Of a stretch of 24,175 nucleotides of DNA, positions 15,940 through 22,959 are shown one piece after another. Positions within the stretch are counted from its first letter, which is position 1; each line of letters starts with the position of its first letter. The position numbers were made by a program, and so were the translations under genes. Below the pieces are notes generated by a model. The model ran no database searches. It saw only the letters and a list, made by a program, of their open reading frames with translations, and was not told the DNA's origin. Source of the stretch: JAENVT01 sp031412355 (GTDB lineage Bacteria; Actinomycetota; Acidimicrobiia; Acidimicrobiales; Ilumatobacteraceae); the NCBI GenBank assembly GCA_031412355.1, contig JANOCR010000082.1, positions 1 through 24,175 on the forward strand, given 5' to 3'.

Positions 15940-16878
15940 ATGCGCGATGAGGTGTCGCTGACCAACCTCGACCAGCCGCTATTCGACGGCGCCGAGGCGA
16001 CGAAGCGCGATCTGGTGAACTATCTCGACGGTGTCCGCGACCGGCTCATTCCGATGCTCGCCAACCGGCCGTTGTCGGTGATTCGGGTCCACCGGGGCCA
16101 AGAGGCGTTCATGCAGAAGAACGTCCCGAAGTACACCCCTGAGTGGGTGCGTACGGTGAAGTTGTGGGCAGAAACGTCGAAGCGCGACGTGTTCTACGCC
16201 CTGTGCAACGATCGCCGCACGTTGCTGTGGTTCGCCAACCAGCGTGCCGTTGAATACCACCCCACGCTGGTGCTCGCCGATCGACCCGACCACGCAACCC
16301 ACTTGGTGCTCGACCTCGACCCACCGGAGCCGGAGGCGTTCTCGATGGCGGTGCGGGCGGCCCACCTGGTGCGACAGGCGCTCGCCGACACCGGACTCGA
16401 AGGAGCGGTGAAGACCAGCGGTGCGAAGGGTGTGCACGTGTACGTGCCCATCGACGACGGTGTGTCGCTGGACGATGCGGCAGCGGCAACCCGAGCGATC
16501 GCGGCGCGAGTCGAGCGGCTCGATCCCGGGATCGCCACCACGGCCTTCATCAAGCAGGATCGCGGCGGCAAGGTGTTCATCGACTCGACGCGCGTCGGCG
16601 GGGCCACAGTCGTCGCTGCCTACAGCCCACGCGCACGGCCGGGTGTTCCGGTCTCGTTTCCGGTGTCGTGGTCCGATCTCGACGACGTCAGGCCTCGCGA
16701 CTTCACCGTCCACACTGCTCTCGGGCTCCTGGGTGACGCCGACCCGTGGGCTGCGCACATGCCCAGCCCTCAGCAGTTGAGCGCGGATCTCATCGCCGAA
16801 GGACACGCGATCCCCGTCGCCCGTGTGCAGGCCATGCACGAGGGCAAACGCCGAGCCCGTGCCAAACGAAAGCCCTAG
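15940..16878 (+). CDS. LigD-type DNA polymerase/primase domain protein, stand-alone
   Basis: Archaeo-eukaryotic primase superfamily polymerase as found in bacterial LigD, 312 residues from ATG 15940. The catalytic acids are D125 and D127 (LVLDLDPP) and D215 (VFIDSTR), with TSGAKGVHVYVP (159-170) between them. The segments SVIRVHRGQEAFMQKN (46-61), AYSPRARPGVPVSFPVSWSDL and RDFTV are typical of LigD polymerase domains. There is no ligase or phosphoesterase domain, so it resembles the mycobacterial stand-alone PolD enzymes that add nucleotides, often ribonucleotides, at breaks or gaps. Start choice is uncertain: GTGs at 15916, 15922 and 15925 are possible and no good ribosome site is seen. No Ku or ligase gene lies nearby. 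Confidence 0.9.
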   Translation: MRDEVSLTNLDQPLFDGAEATKRDLVNYLDGVRDRLIPMLANRPLSVIRVHRGQEAFMQKNVPKYTPEWVRTVKLWAETSKRDVFYALCNDRRTLLWFANQRAVEYHPTLVLADRPDHATHLVLDLDPPEPEAFSMAVRAAHLVRQALADTGLEGAVKTSGAKGVHVYVPIDDGVSLDDAAAATRAIAARVERLDPGIATTAFIKQDRGGKVFIDSTRVGGATVVAAYSPRARPGVPVSFPVSWSDLDDVRPRDFTVHTALGLLGDADPWAAHMPSPQQLSADLIAEGHAIPVARVQAMHEGKRRARAKRKP

Positions 16879-16922
16879 TGGAGTTGTTCGAACCCGCCCG
16901 GCGTGGCTCGGAACACTCCACT
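16877..16922. terminator. Hairpin after polymerase gene, probable terminator or leader element
   Basis: AGTGGAGTTGTTC (16877-16889) can pair with GAACACTCCACT (16911-16922), twelve pairs with one bulged T, around a 21-base GC-rich loop. The left arm starts inside the TAG stop of the polymerase gene. No T-tract follows. It separates the polymerase gene from the sigma-factor module 48 bases further on. It may act as a terminator or as part of the sigma-factor control region. A short perfect palindrome, GAACCGGTTC (16935-16944), lies just downstream. Confidence 0.5.
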
Positions 16923-16969
16923 GCCGTCGTGCGTGAACCGGTTCGGCCGATGTGCGCGACTGTGTAGAT

Positions 16970-17512
16970 GTGAGTGGTGACCAGACTGTGTGGAGCGATG
17001 CGGAATTGGTTGCCGCGATCGCTGCTGGTGACCGCTCGGCGCTGAGGGCTCTGTATGTGCGCCATCAGCCGTGGTTGACCGCCAGGCTTCGTCATCGTTG
17101 CTCGGATCCGGATGTCGTTGCCGAGGCCGTTCAGGACACGTTCGTGGCCGTGTGGCGTCACGCGGACCGTTGGAACGCATCAGGCGAGCCGGCCGCTTGG
17201 ATGTGGGGGATCGCGATCCGGCGGCTCATCGGTGTGCTGCGCCATCGGTCGCGGTGGTCGCCAGTGTCGAACCGGGTCGCGGATGCACCCACCTTGACGA
17301 CCGCAGAAGACTTGGTCCTGTTCGGGGTCGCCCACGGCGACCTCGCCGGTGCGATCGACGGGCTGCCGGTCGAGTTGCGCGCCGTCGTGCAGGCCACCGT
17401 GCTCGACGGTTTGACCACCCGAGAGGCGGCGCAGTTGCTGGGCATCCCGTCGGGGACTGTGAAGACACGAATGATGCGGGCCCGTATCCAACTTCGAGGA
17501 GCGTTGACGTGA
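16970..17512 (+). CDS. RNA polymerase sigma factor, ECF/sigma-70 region 2-region 4 type
   Basis: Alternative sigma factor of 180 residues (186 if the GTG at 16952 is used). Region 2 spans DAELVAAIAAGDRSALRALY through PAAWMWGIAIRRLIGVLRHR, including the VQDTFVAVWRHADRW core-binding helix. Region 4 has LPVELRAVVQATVLDGLTTREAAQLLGIPSGTVKTRMMRAR split over two helices. The start is taken at GTG 16970 because homologues have short N-termini before DAELV; no ribosome site supports either choice. Its TGA overlaps the GTG of a zinc-finger anti-sigma gene, the classic arrangement for a sigma kept inactive at the membrane. It probably activates its own operon, but I found no convincing promoter of the GGAAC/CGTC form. 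Confidence 0.93.
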   Translation: MSGDQTVWSDAELVAAIAAGDRSALRALYVRHQPWLTARLRHRCSDPDVVAEAVQDTFVAVWRHADRWNASGEPAAWMWGIAIRRLIGVLRHRSRWSPVSNRVADAPTLTTAEDLVLFGVAHGDLAGAIDGLPVELRAVVQATVLDGLTTREAAQLLGIPSGTVKTRMMRARIQLRGALT

Positions 17513-18369
17513 CCTCTGCTCACATTGATGAACACCTGTTGATCGGCTATTGCGAACTGTCGGTCACCGCCGCCACCGCGGCGGCGATCGAGGCCCACCT
17601 GATGACGTGCGCCGACTGTCGTGTCGGCCTCGGTGCGGTGACAGCAGTTGCACCCGAGAGTTCGGGCGAGCTCGAGCAGATGTGGGATGAGATCCTGCAG
17701 CGCGTCGATCGTCCCCGGCTGTCGATCTCCGAGCGACTGCTCGGCTCGATCGGCGTGCGAGAGTCGACAGCCAGGCTGCTGGCGACCACACCAGCGCTAC
17801 GCCTCGCCTGGCTGGTTGCGGTGGCAATGGTCGCGGCCTTTGCCGTCGCCGCCGACGTCCTCGACGGCGATCTGCCTTGGTTGTTGCTGGTGGTTGCACC
17901 GCTGTTGCCACTCTTCGGCGTGGCTACCGCCTTTGGCCCTGCGTTGGACCCCACGTACGAGATAAGCGTCGCAGCGCCACTGAGTGGATTGAGATTGACG
18001 CTGATCCGCACGGTCGGCGTCCTGGCGACGACGATGCCGGTGCTGCTCGTGGCGTCCATCGCCGCACCCGGCACGGGTTGGACGTCGCTCGGATGGCTGC
18101 TGCCAGCGCTCGCCTTGGTGTCAGTGACGTTGGCACTGTCATCGTGGATTGCGCCGGAACGGGCGGCCTGCGCCGTCGGCTTCGCGTGGCTGGTGGCGCT
18201 CGTCGTGTTGATCCATCGCAACGCGGCTGGCGACTTCATCAGCACCTCGATGATCTTTGCGCCGTCCGGCCAACTCGTTACCGCCGTGGTGGCCGTCGCC
18301 GGTGCGGCCGTCGTCGCGGCACGAAAGCATCGCTTCGACCTGATGATCGTGACTGGGGCACCAACATGA
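17509..18369 (+). CDS. Zinc-finger anti-sigma factor with polytopic membrane domain
   Basis: Predicted membrane anti-sigma factor, 286 residues, from GTG 17509 with GAGGAG (17496-17501) seven bases upstream. The N-terminal cytoplasmic domain carries the ZAS/zf-HC2 signature H30-x3-C34-x2-C37 (HLMTCADC), with H5, H9 or C15 as possible fourth ligand. After a linker, about six hydrophobic segments follow (roughly 94-113, 118-138, 162-182, 188-207, 212-228 and 250-268). Classic zinc anti-sigmas have one membrane helix, so the multi-pass sensor part is unusual. The stop overlaps the ABC ATPase start by four bases. It likely holds the sigma factor until a membrane or transporter-linked signal is sensed; the signal is unknown. 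Confidence 0.82.
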   Translation: MTSAHIDEHLLIGYCELSVTAATAAAIEAHLMTCADCRVGLGAVTAVAPESSGELEQMWDEILQRVDRPRLSISERLLGSIGVRESTARLLATTPALRLAWLVAVAMVAAFAVAADVLDGDLPWLLLVVAPLLPLFGVATAFGPALDPTYEISVAAPLSGLRLTLIRTVGVLATTMPVLLVASIAAPGTGWTSLGWLLPALALVSVTLALSSWIAPERAACAVGFAWLVALVVLIHRNAAGDFISTSMIFAPSGQLVTAVVAVAGAAVVAARKHRFDLMIVTGAPT

Positions 18370-19238
18370 CAACGAAAACAATCGCACGCGTCGAGCTCGA
18401 CCAGGTGACGAAACGCTACGGCAAAACCGTGGCGGTCGACGGCGTTTCGCTGTCGATCGAGGCGGGCATCACTGGCCTGCTCGGCCCGAACGGAGCCGGC
18501 AAGACGACGCTGCTGCGCATTCTCGCGACTGTGCTCGCTCCGGACAGCGGCGACGTCGAGCTGCTTGGCCGCAGCACCGCTGCGGCCGACGATCGCTTGC
18601 AGATTCGCCGGCGCCTCGGCTATGTGCCTCAGGAGCCCGGCTTCCATCGACAGTTCTCGGCGTTCGACTTCGTCGACTACGTCGCTGTGCTGAAGCTGAT
18701 CACCGATCGTCGTGTCCGCCACGACGAGGTTCGACGGGTGCTCGACCTGGTCGGTCTCACCTCTGTGATGCACAAGCGGATCCGCCAGCTCTCAGGAGGC
18801 ATGCGCCGTCGCGTCGCAATCGCCCAGGCGTTGCTCGGCTCACCGGAGTTGCTCGTGCTCGACGAACCGACAGCGGGACTCGATCCGGAGCAGCGGCTCC
18901 GATTCCGGGAGCTGCTCTCGACGGCTGCCGGTGGTGCCACCGTGGTGCTGTCGACGCACCAGACCGAAGACGTTGCCGCATTGTGCCAGCGCGTCGTGGT
19001 GATTCATGGCGGCGTGGTGCGGTACGACGGAACACCGACGGGCCTGGCTGCACTCGCCGCAGATCGAGTTTGGCTCTCCGAGGAACGAGACCCGCGCGCC
19101 CAGTTGGCCTGGATGACCGGTGATGGGTTGGTACGCCATGTGGGCGAGCCGCCGCCCGGCGCTCGAATCGACGAACCGCGAGTCGAGGACGGCTACCTCC
19201 TGCTGGTGGGAGCATCGGTGTTGCAGGAGTCCTCATGA
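18366..19238 (+). CDS. ABC transporter ATP-binding protein (ABC-2/export type)
   Basis: ATPase of 290 residues with Walker A GPNGAGKTT (40-48), Q-loop YVPQEPGFHRQFSA (86-99), signature LSGGMRRRVAIAQA (142-155), Walker B LLVLDEPTAGLD with D166 and E167, and switch histidine in LSTHQTED. The form belongs to the CcmA/NatA-like export group. Residues after about 225 are a C-terminal extension of unknown role. ATG 18366 overlaps the anti-sigma stop, and its own stop overlaps the permease start. It should energise the large permease encoded next. Confidence 0.93.
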   Translation: MTTKTIARVELDQVTKRYGKTVAVDGVSLSIEAGITGLLGPNGAGKTTLLRILATVLAPDSGDVELLGRSTAAADDRLQIRRRLGYVPQEPGFHRQFSAFDFVDYVAVLKLITDRRVRHDEVRRVLDLVGLTSVMHKRIRQLSGGMRRRVAIAQALLGSPELLVLDEPTAGLDPEQRLRFRELLSTAAGGATVVLSTHQTEDVAALCQRVVVIHGGVVRYDGTPTGLAALAADRVWLSEERDPRAQLAWMTGDGLVRHVGEPPPGARIDEPRVEDGYLLLVGASVLQESS

Positions 19239-20959
19239 TGATCCTCATCATCGGTGCAGTCTTCGGGCTGGCGTATGCCTTCACCCACCGCGGGAGCGAT
19301 CGGCCCACGACCGATAGCTGGCAACCGGCCCAGGCCACGGCGAGACTGGACAGCCCAGCAGACGTGAAGTGGGGGACTAACACTGATGCAGCGTTGCAGT
19401 TGGCCCGGATCGAAGGCCGCCAACTGCTGCGCAGCGAAGCGTTCATCGTCGGCATCGCCATGCACGTCGCGATCCTCGTGGTATTTGGTCTCATCTGGGC
19501 ATCCAACAGCATCGGCTCGGAGAACTCGTGGCGGGCCTGGCTAGGGCTGTTACCCGTCTTCACTCTGCCCTTCGCAGGACTCGCGTTGGTGGCGGTGAAT
19601 GCTGCGACGTTGCGCGCCCGGCGTGATGGAGCCGAAGAGTTGTTCAGCTCGATGCCGGCGAGCGAGGCGACTCGCGCTGTCGGGCATCTCGGAGCTATGT
19701 GGATGGCATTTGTCGTGCAGGCCTTGTTCGTCGGGGTGAACGTCGTGGAGGGCGCGTTCGTCAGGCACCAATTCGGAACGATCGACGCGGCAAGCATCGG
19801 CGACGTTGCCGTCAGCTTCGTACTTGTCGCCTGCGCCTGCGCGCTGGGCGTTGCTCTGGCACGCTGGCTGCCTCACCCGATCGTCGCACACGCAGCCCTT
19901 GTCGCTCTGGGGATCGGCGCGAGCGCAATTGGCGCTATCGGAGGCAAGCACTGGAGCCTGACGCGGCAGTTGTCGATCTGGCCGCGATATCCGGACCACG
20001 ACTGGATTTTTGCCGTGCGCCCGACCTGGTGGCATGCGCTGTACCTCCTCGCGCTCGGTGCCGGTGTTGCCGTTGCTGCCGTGGCCCGCACTCGTCGCGA
20101 TCGGTCTGTCGCGGTGATGGCGGCCTTCGCAGTGGTCGTCGCTGCCGTAGCGGCAGTCGCGCAGACCCGCCCCATGACCGATGGCGATGCGCAACGCATC
20201 GCGGCGATGGTTGCCGACCCGCAACTGCACTCCGATTGTCGGATCAACGACGGCCTCACGCTGTGCGCCTATCGCGACTACGCGGACGTTGTCGATCTGT
20301 GGAGTGACGAACTGACAGCGCCGTTCGCCGCTGTCGCACCGCAGCGCCGTGCCAGCGGCTTCACGGTTGTCTGGCGAGAGCCGAGTCTCGACAGGCTCGA
20401 CCCGGCCGTGCGCCGTCGAATCGACATTGCGGCAATCGCGGCGTCGCGGGAGGCGGACCCGAACACATGGAATGGCGTCGAGATCGGGGGCACGGAGTCG
20501 GACCCCGTGAATCGGCTCGCGCTGGGCCTGTGGTCCGTCGGGCTTCCGCTGACCGCGGCGGCTGACTCGCCGTGCTACGTCGGGGGCCAGGCGAGGGGAG
20601 TCGTGGCCCTGTGGGTGGCGGCGCAAGGGCAGTCGGTCAAGACGGCTGAACGCCTCGTGACCGGATCGTGGAGCGGCGTCCGCCACTCCGACAACCCGTA
20701 CGACCTGCCTGTGTCGTGGATCGACGGATACGTCTGGATCGGTGATCGCACTCCACCGGCGCTGTGGGCGCCCACCGATCTTGTCGCCGCCCGAACGCTC
20801 GTCGGCCTCGAGCCGGCCGCCGTACGGGAAGTGCTGTGGGCCGATTGGCCACGTTGGGCCGACCCGGCGACGACAACCGACGAGTTGATGACCGCGCTCG
20901 GCCAGACGGCGGCCGGCCCCGTCGCCGGAATGCCCGACGGCGCAGGCCAATGTCCGTGA
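19235..20959 (+). CDS. Large ABC-type membrane permease with C-terminal soluble domain
   Basis: Membrane protein of 574 residues starting ATGATG behind AGGAG (19226-19230). About eight hydrophobic segments lie in the first 315 residues (about 1-17, 70-92, 103-123, 150-170, 185-210, 215-237, 267-288 and 295-315). After them comes a region of about 255 residues with no membrane segment, probably outside the membrane; it contains few cysteines and no motif I recognise. The segment LARIEGRQLLRSEAF (about 56-70) before the second helix resembles the N-terminal cytoplasmic element of ABC-2 permeases. Partnership with the preceding ATPase is inferred from overlap and order. The exported substrate is not identifiable. 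Confidence 0.8.
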   Translation: MMILIIGAVFGLAYAFTHRGSDRPTTDSWQPAQATARLDSPADVKWGTNTDAALQLARIEGRQLLRSEAFIVGIAMHVAILVVFGLIWASNSIGSENSWRAWLGLLPVFTLPFAGLALVAVNAATLRARRDGAEELFSSMPASEATRAVGHLGAMWMAFVVQALFVGVNVVEGAFVRHQFGTIDAASIGDVAVSFVLVACACALGVALARWLPHPIVAHAALVALGIGASAIGAIGGKHWSLTRQLSIWPRYPDHDWIFAVRPTWWHALYLLALGAGVAVAAVARTRRDRSVAVMAAFAVVVAAVAAVAQTRPMTDGDAQRIAAMVADPQLHSDCRINDGLTLCAYRDYADVVDLWSDELTAPFAAVAPQRRASGFTVVWREPSLDRLDPAVRRRIDIAAIAASREADPNTWNGVEIGGTESDPVNRLALGLWSVGLPLTAAADSPCYVGGQARGVVALWVAAQGQSVKTAERLVTGSWSGVRHSDNPYDLPVSWIDGYVWIGDRTPPALWAPTDLVAARTLVGLEPAAVREVLWADWPRWADPATTTDELMTALGQTAAGPVAGMPDGAGQCP

Positions 20960-21612
20960 TCGCTGCAGAGTCGCGGATGGCACACGACCAGCACCCGCTG
21001 TCGCTGCTGGTCAGGTCCACCAGCATCGTGCCGACACTCCTGGGCGGGATTGTCGGATTGGCCGCCATCATCACGCAGGTCAGCACAGGTCGCAGCCTGA
21101 CAGAGGTGTACGCGCTGGCGCTCGTCACCTCGACCGCAGGCATAGGATTCGCTCTAGACGACCCTGCTGCCGAGATCGTCGCTGCATCGCCGACCTCGTT
21201 GGTTCGCCGGCGTATCATCCGCGTGCTCATCGCCGTGACGATCGTGATCATCGCCTGGTTCCTGATAGCGGCAGTCGTCGCCACATCCTCGACGAATCGC
21301 TTCCCGACCTCCGACATCGTGATCGAGATTGCAGCCCTCGCAGCGATCGGTTTGGCCACCGCGGCATCCGTGCAACGACGTACGGACAGCCCGGGTGGAC
21401 CCACCGCAGCTCTCGTTGTTCTCGTCGGGCCGGCGTTCATGTCGGGTATCGCGTTCCGTGATGTGCGCGTCTTCCCGTCGCTCGTGCCCGGGCAGCCACT
21501 GCGCGAGCGATGGGTCTGGCTGACCGCGATCGCGCTGATCGCGCTGATCAACGCAAGCCGCGATCCTGCTGCTGGCCACGCGCGAGGCCGCCGCGGATCT
21601 CGTCGAGAATGA
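20950..21612 (+). CDS. Small polytopic membrane protein of the sigma/ABC module
   Basis: Membrane protein of 220 residues starting at ATG 20950, ten bases inside the permease gene. About six hydrophobic segments are visible (roughly 28-47, 52-70, 95-115, 125-143, 155-172 and 190-208), with an arginine-rich tail (GHARGRRGSRRE). I do not recognise a family. Overlap with the permease gene suggests a further subunit of the transporter or a partner of the anti-sigma factor. The frame could start further upstream, but that part lies inside the permease gene and is arginine-rich and non-hydrophobic. Its last 65 bases overlap the convergent Lrp-type gene, in the poorly conserved tails of both. Confidence 0.72.
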   Translation: MSVIAAESRMAHDQHPLSLLVRSTSIVPTLLGGIVGLAAIITQVSTGRSLTEVYALALVTSTAGIGFALDDPAAEIVAASPTSLVRRRIIRVLIAVTIVIIAWFLIAAVVATSSTNRFPTSDIVIEIAALAAIGLATAASVQRRTDSPGGPTAALVVLVGPAFMSGIAFRDVRVFPSLVPGQPLRERWVWLTAIALIALINASRDPAAGHARGRRGSRRE

Positions 21613-22063
21613 CGACGCTCTCGGTGGAACGTACCCCGGCGATGCGTTGGATCTGCTCCAGCAAAACGTCACGCAGTGCGGGGATGCTCTCGGCGCGGGC
21701 TATCAACATGAGATCGAATCGGCCGGCGCACATGGCCAGGTACTCGACCCCCGGAATAGCTGCCAGATCGGTTCGCAACGTTCGCCAGTCGTGCTGCTCG
21801 ATGTCGATGAACACCAGCGCCGCCACACCCAACCCGACCGCATGAGGATCGATGGTCGCGGTGAAGCCAGTGATGACATTCTCGTCGCGTAGCCGCTGCA
21901 GTCGGGCGTGGGCCGTCGACCGTGACACGTTGATCTTTTCGGCCAGGTCGGTCAATGAGATTCGGGCGTCCTGCGCGACGGCAGCGAGGACGGCTCGGTC
22001 GACGCCGTCGATCTGGCGACTGGAAGGGGCAACATTGGGGGTCACTTCGACACTTTGTACCAT
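21548..22063 (-). CDS. Lrp/AsnC-family transcriptional regulator
   Basis: Regulator of 171 residues. The N-terminal winged helix-turn-helix (about 20-68) reads DRAVLAAVAQDARISLTDLA, then INVSRSTAHARLQRL. The C-terminal RAM/AsnC ligand domain covers about 75-155 (GVAALVFIDIEQ, then GVEYLAMCAGRFDLMLIA). Lrp proteins form dimers and octamers and bind amino acids as effectors. It is divergent from a phenylalanine hydroxylase gene, 80 bases apart, so phenylalanine/tyrosine catabolism is the likely target. No ribosome site precedes ATG 22063; a TAGCGT box six bases upstream suggests a leaderless message. The C-terminal about 15 residues extend past the usual family end. Confidence 0.93.
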   Translation of the reverse strand: MVQSVEVTPNVAPSSRQIDGVDRAVLAAVAQDARISLTDLAEKINVSRSTAHARLQRLRDENVITGFTATIDPHAVGLGVAALVFIDIEQHDWRTLRTDLAAIPGVEYLAMCAGRFDLMLIARAESIPALRDVLLEQIQRIAGVRSTESVVILDEIRGGLARGQQQDRGLR

Positions 22064-22069
22064 GAAGCC

Positions 22070-22075
22070 ACGCTA
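22070..22075 (-). promoter_or_regulatory. Candidate -10 box for leaderless lrp transcript
   Basis: On the minus strand TAGCGT (TANNNT form) is followed by six bases and then the ATG at 22063. This is the spacing expected if transcription starts at the A of the start codon. The absence of any Shine-Dalgarno sequence before this ATG supports a leaderless mRNA, common in actinobacteria. The -35 region is not clear. Confidence 0.45.
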
Positions 22076-22108
22076 GTCCGTCGTTGCGTCGAGATTCGCC
22101 TTCTGCAC

Positions 22109-22142
22109 TCGACAATTCATCCATACAGAGCGATGATTGTCG
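22109..22142 (+). promoter_or_regulatory. Candidate hydroxylase promoter overlapped by an Lrp-type inverted repeat
   Basis: CGACAATTCATC (22110-22121) and GATGATTGTCG (22132-22142) form an inverted repeat with one extra T in the left arm and a ten-base centre. The same bases supply a -35-like TCGACA (22109-22114) and a -10-like GATGAT (22132-22137) spaced by 17, placing transcription start at about the ATG 22144. No ribosome site precedes that ATG. Binding of the divergent Lrp-type protein here would directly control the hydroxylase promoter. Promoter and operator calls are inference from sequence. Confidence 0.5.
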
Positions 22143-22143
22143 G

Positions 22144-22959
22144 ATGCAAAGCGCAGTTCTCGAGCTTCCGGCGGACCACCCGGGTGTGTCCGACCCCGAG
22201 TACATCGAGCGTCGCAACTACATCGCCGACGCGTCGATTCGCAGCGGAATGGGTGCTCGTGCACCGAGGATCGACTACACGCCGACCGAGAACCAGGTGT
22301 GGTCGACGGTGCACTCCGCCTTGACCGAGCTACACACCGACTATGCCGTTGCCGAGTACTGCCGGGCCGCAGAGGTACTGGACCTCCCGACCGACAAGAT
22401 CCCGCAACTCTGCGATGTCTCCGATCGGCTGACCGATCTCACGGGTTGGCGTCTGTGCGCGGTGCCGGGCCTGGTGTCAACCGCCGACTTCTTCAGCGCG
22501 CTGGCCGACCGGTGCTTCCCCTCGTCGCAGTACGTGCGCCATGCGTCCGTGCCGTTCTACACACCCGAGCCCGACGTCATCCACGAACTGATCGGACATG
22601 CCAATTCACTGGCTTCACCGCGAATCGCCGCGCTGTACGAGCACGCCGGCAAGGTTGCCTGCAGTCTGAAGGATCCCCGTCTAGCCGAGTTGCTGGGCCG
22701 CGTGTTCTGGTTCTCGCTCGAGTTCGGTGTGGCGATGGAGGATGGTGTGCTGCGCACATATGGCGCCGGGTTGCTGAGCTCGTTCGGCGAGATCACCAAC
22801 TTCCGCAACTCCGAGGTACGACCGTTCGACACAACGGCCATGGGAGCGTTCTCCGACTACGAGATCTCGACGTTTCAAGACGTGCTGTTCGCGGCGTCGT
22901 CTTTCGATGACGCCGTAGCGCGCCTATTTCGGTTCTTCGACGACCTCCTCAGCCGGTAG
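22144..22959 (+). CDS. phhA: Phenylalanine 4-monooxygenase (aromatic amino acid hydroxylase)
   Basis: Tetrahydropterin- and iron-dependent hydroxylase converting phenylalanine to tyrosine, 271 residues, the size of monomeric bacterial enzymes lacking the regulatory and tetramerisation domains of animal proteins. The iron ligands are H147 and H152 in HELIGH and E193 in WFSLEFGV. Other family blocks are RRNYIADAS (23-31), GWRLCAVPGLV (101-111), QYVRHASVPFYTPEPDVIHE (129-148) and FRNSEV. ATG 22144 is preferred: it begins the family-like part and sits just after the probable promoter; upstream in-frame starts would cover that promoter. The recycling enzyme (pterin carbinolamine dehydratase) is not in this window. 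The 3' end overlaps the convergent GGDEF gene by 36 bases. Confidence 0.95.
   Translation: MQSAVLELPADHPGVSDPEYIERRNYIADASIRSGMGARAPRIDYTPTENQVWSTVHSALTELHTDYAVAEYCRAAEVLDLPTDKIPQLCDVSDRLTDLTGWRLCAVPGLVSTADFFSALADRCFPSSQYVRHASVPFYTPEPDVIHELIGHANSLASPRIAALYEHAGKVACSLKDPRLAELLGRVFWFSLEFGVAMEDGVLRTYGAGLLSSFGEITNFRNSEVRPFDTTAMGAFSDYEISTFQDVLFAASSFDDAVARLFRFFDDLLSR

Noticed and set aside
16910..16928. GGAAC and CGTC considered as an ECF sigma autoregulated promoter
   Set aside because: The spacing is only 10 bases, whereas such promoters need about 16-17; the next match, CGTG at 17 bases, is too weak to call.
19550..20983. Minus-strand open frame of over 470 codons antisense to the permease
   Set aside because: Arg/Gly-rich shadow translation; the plus strand shows regular hydrophobic helices and coupled start/stop overlaps.
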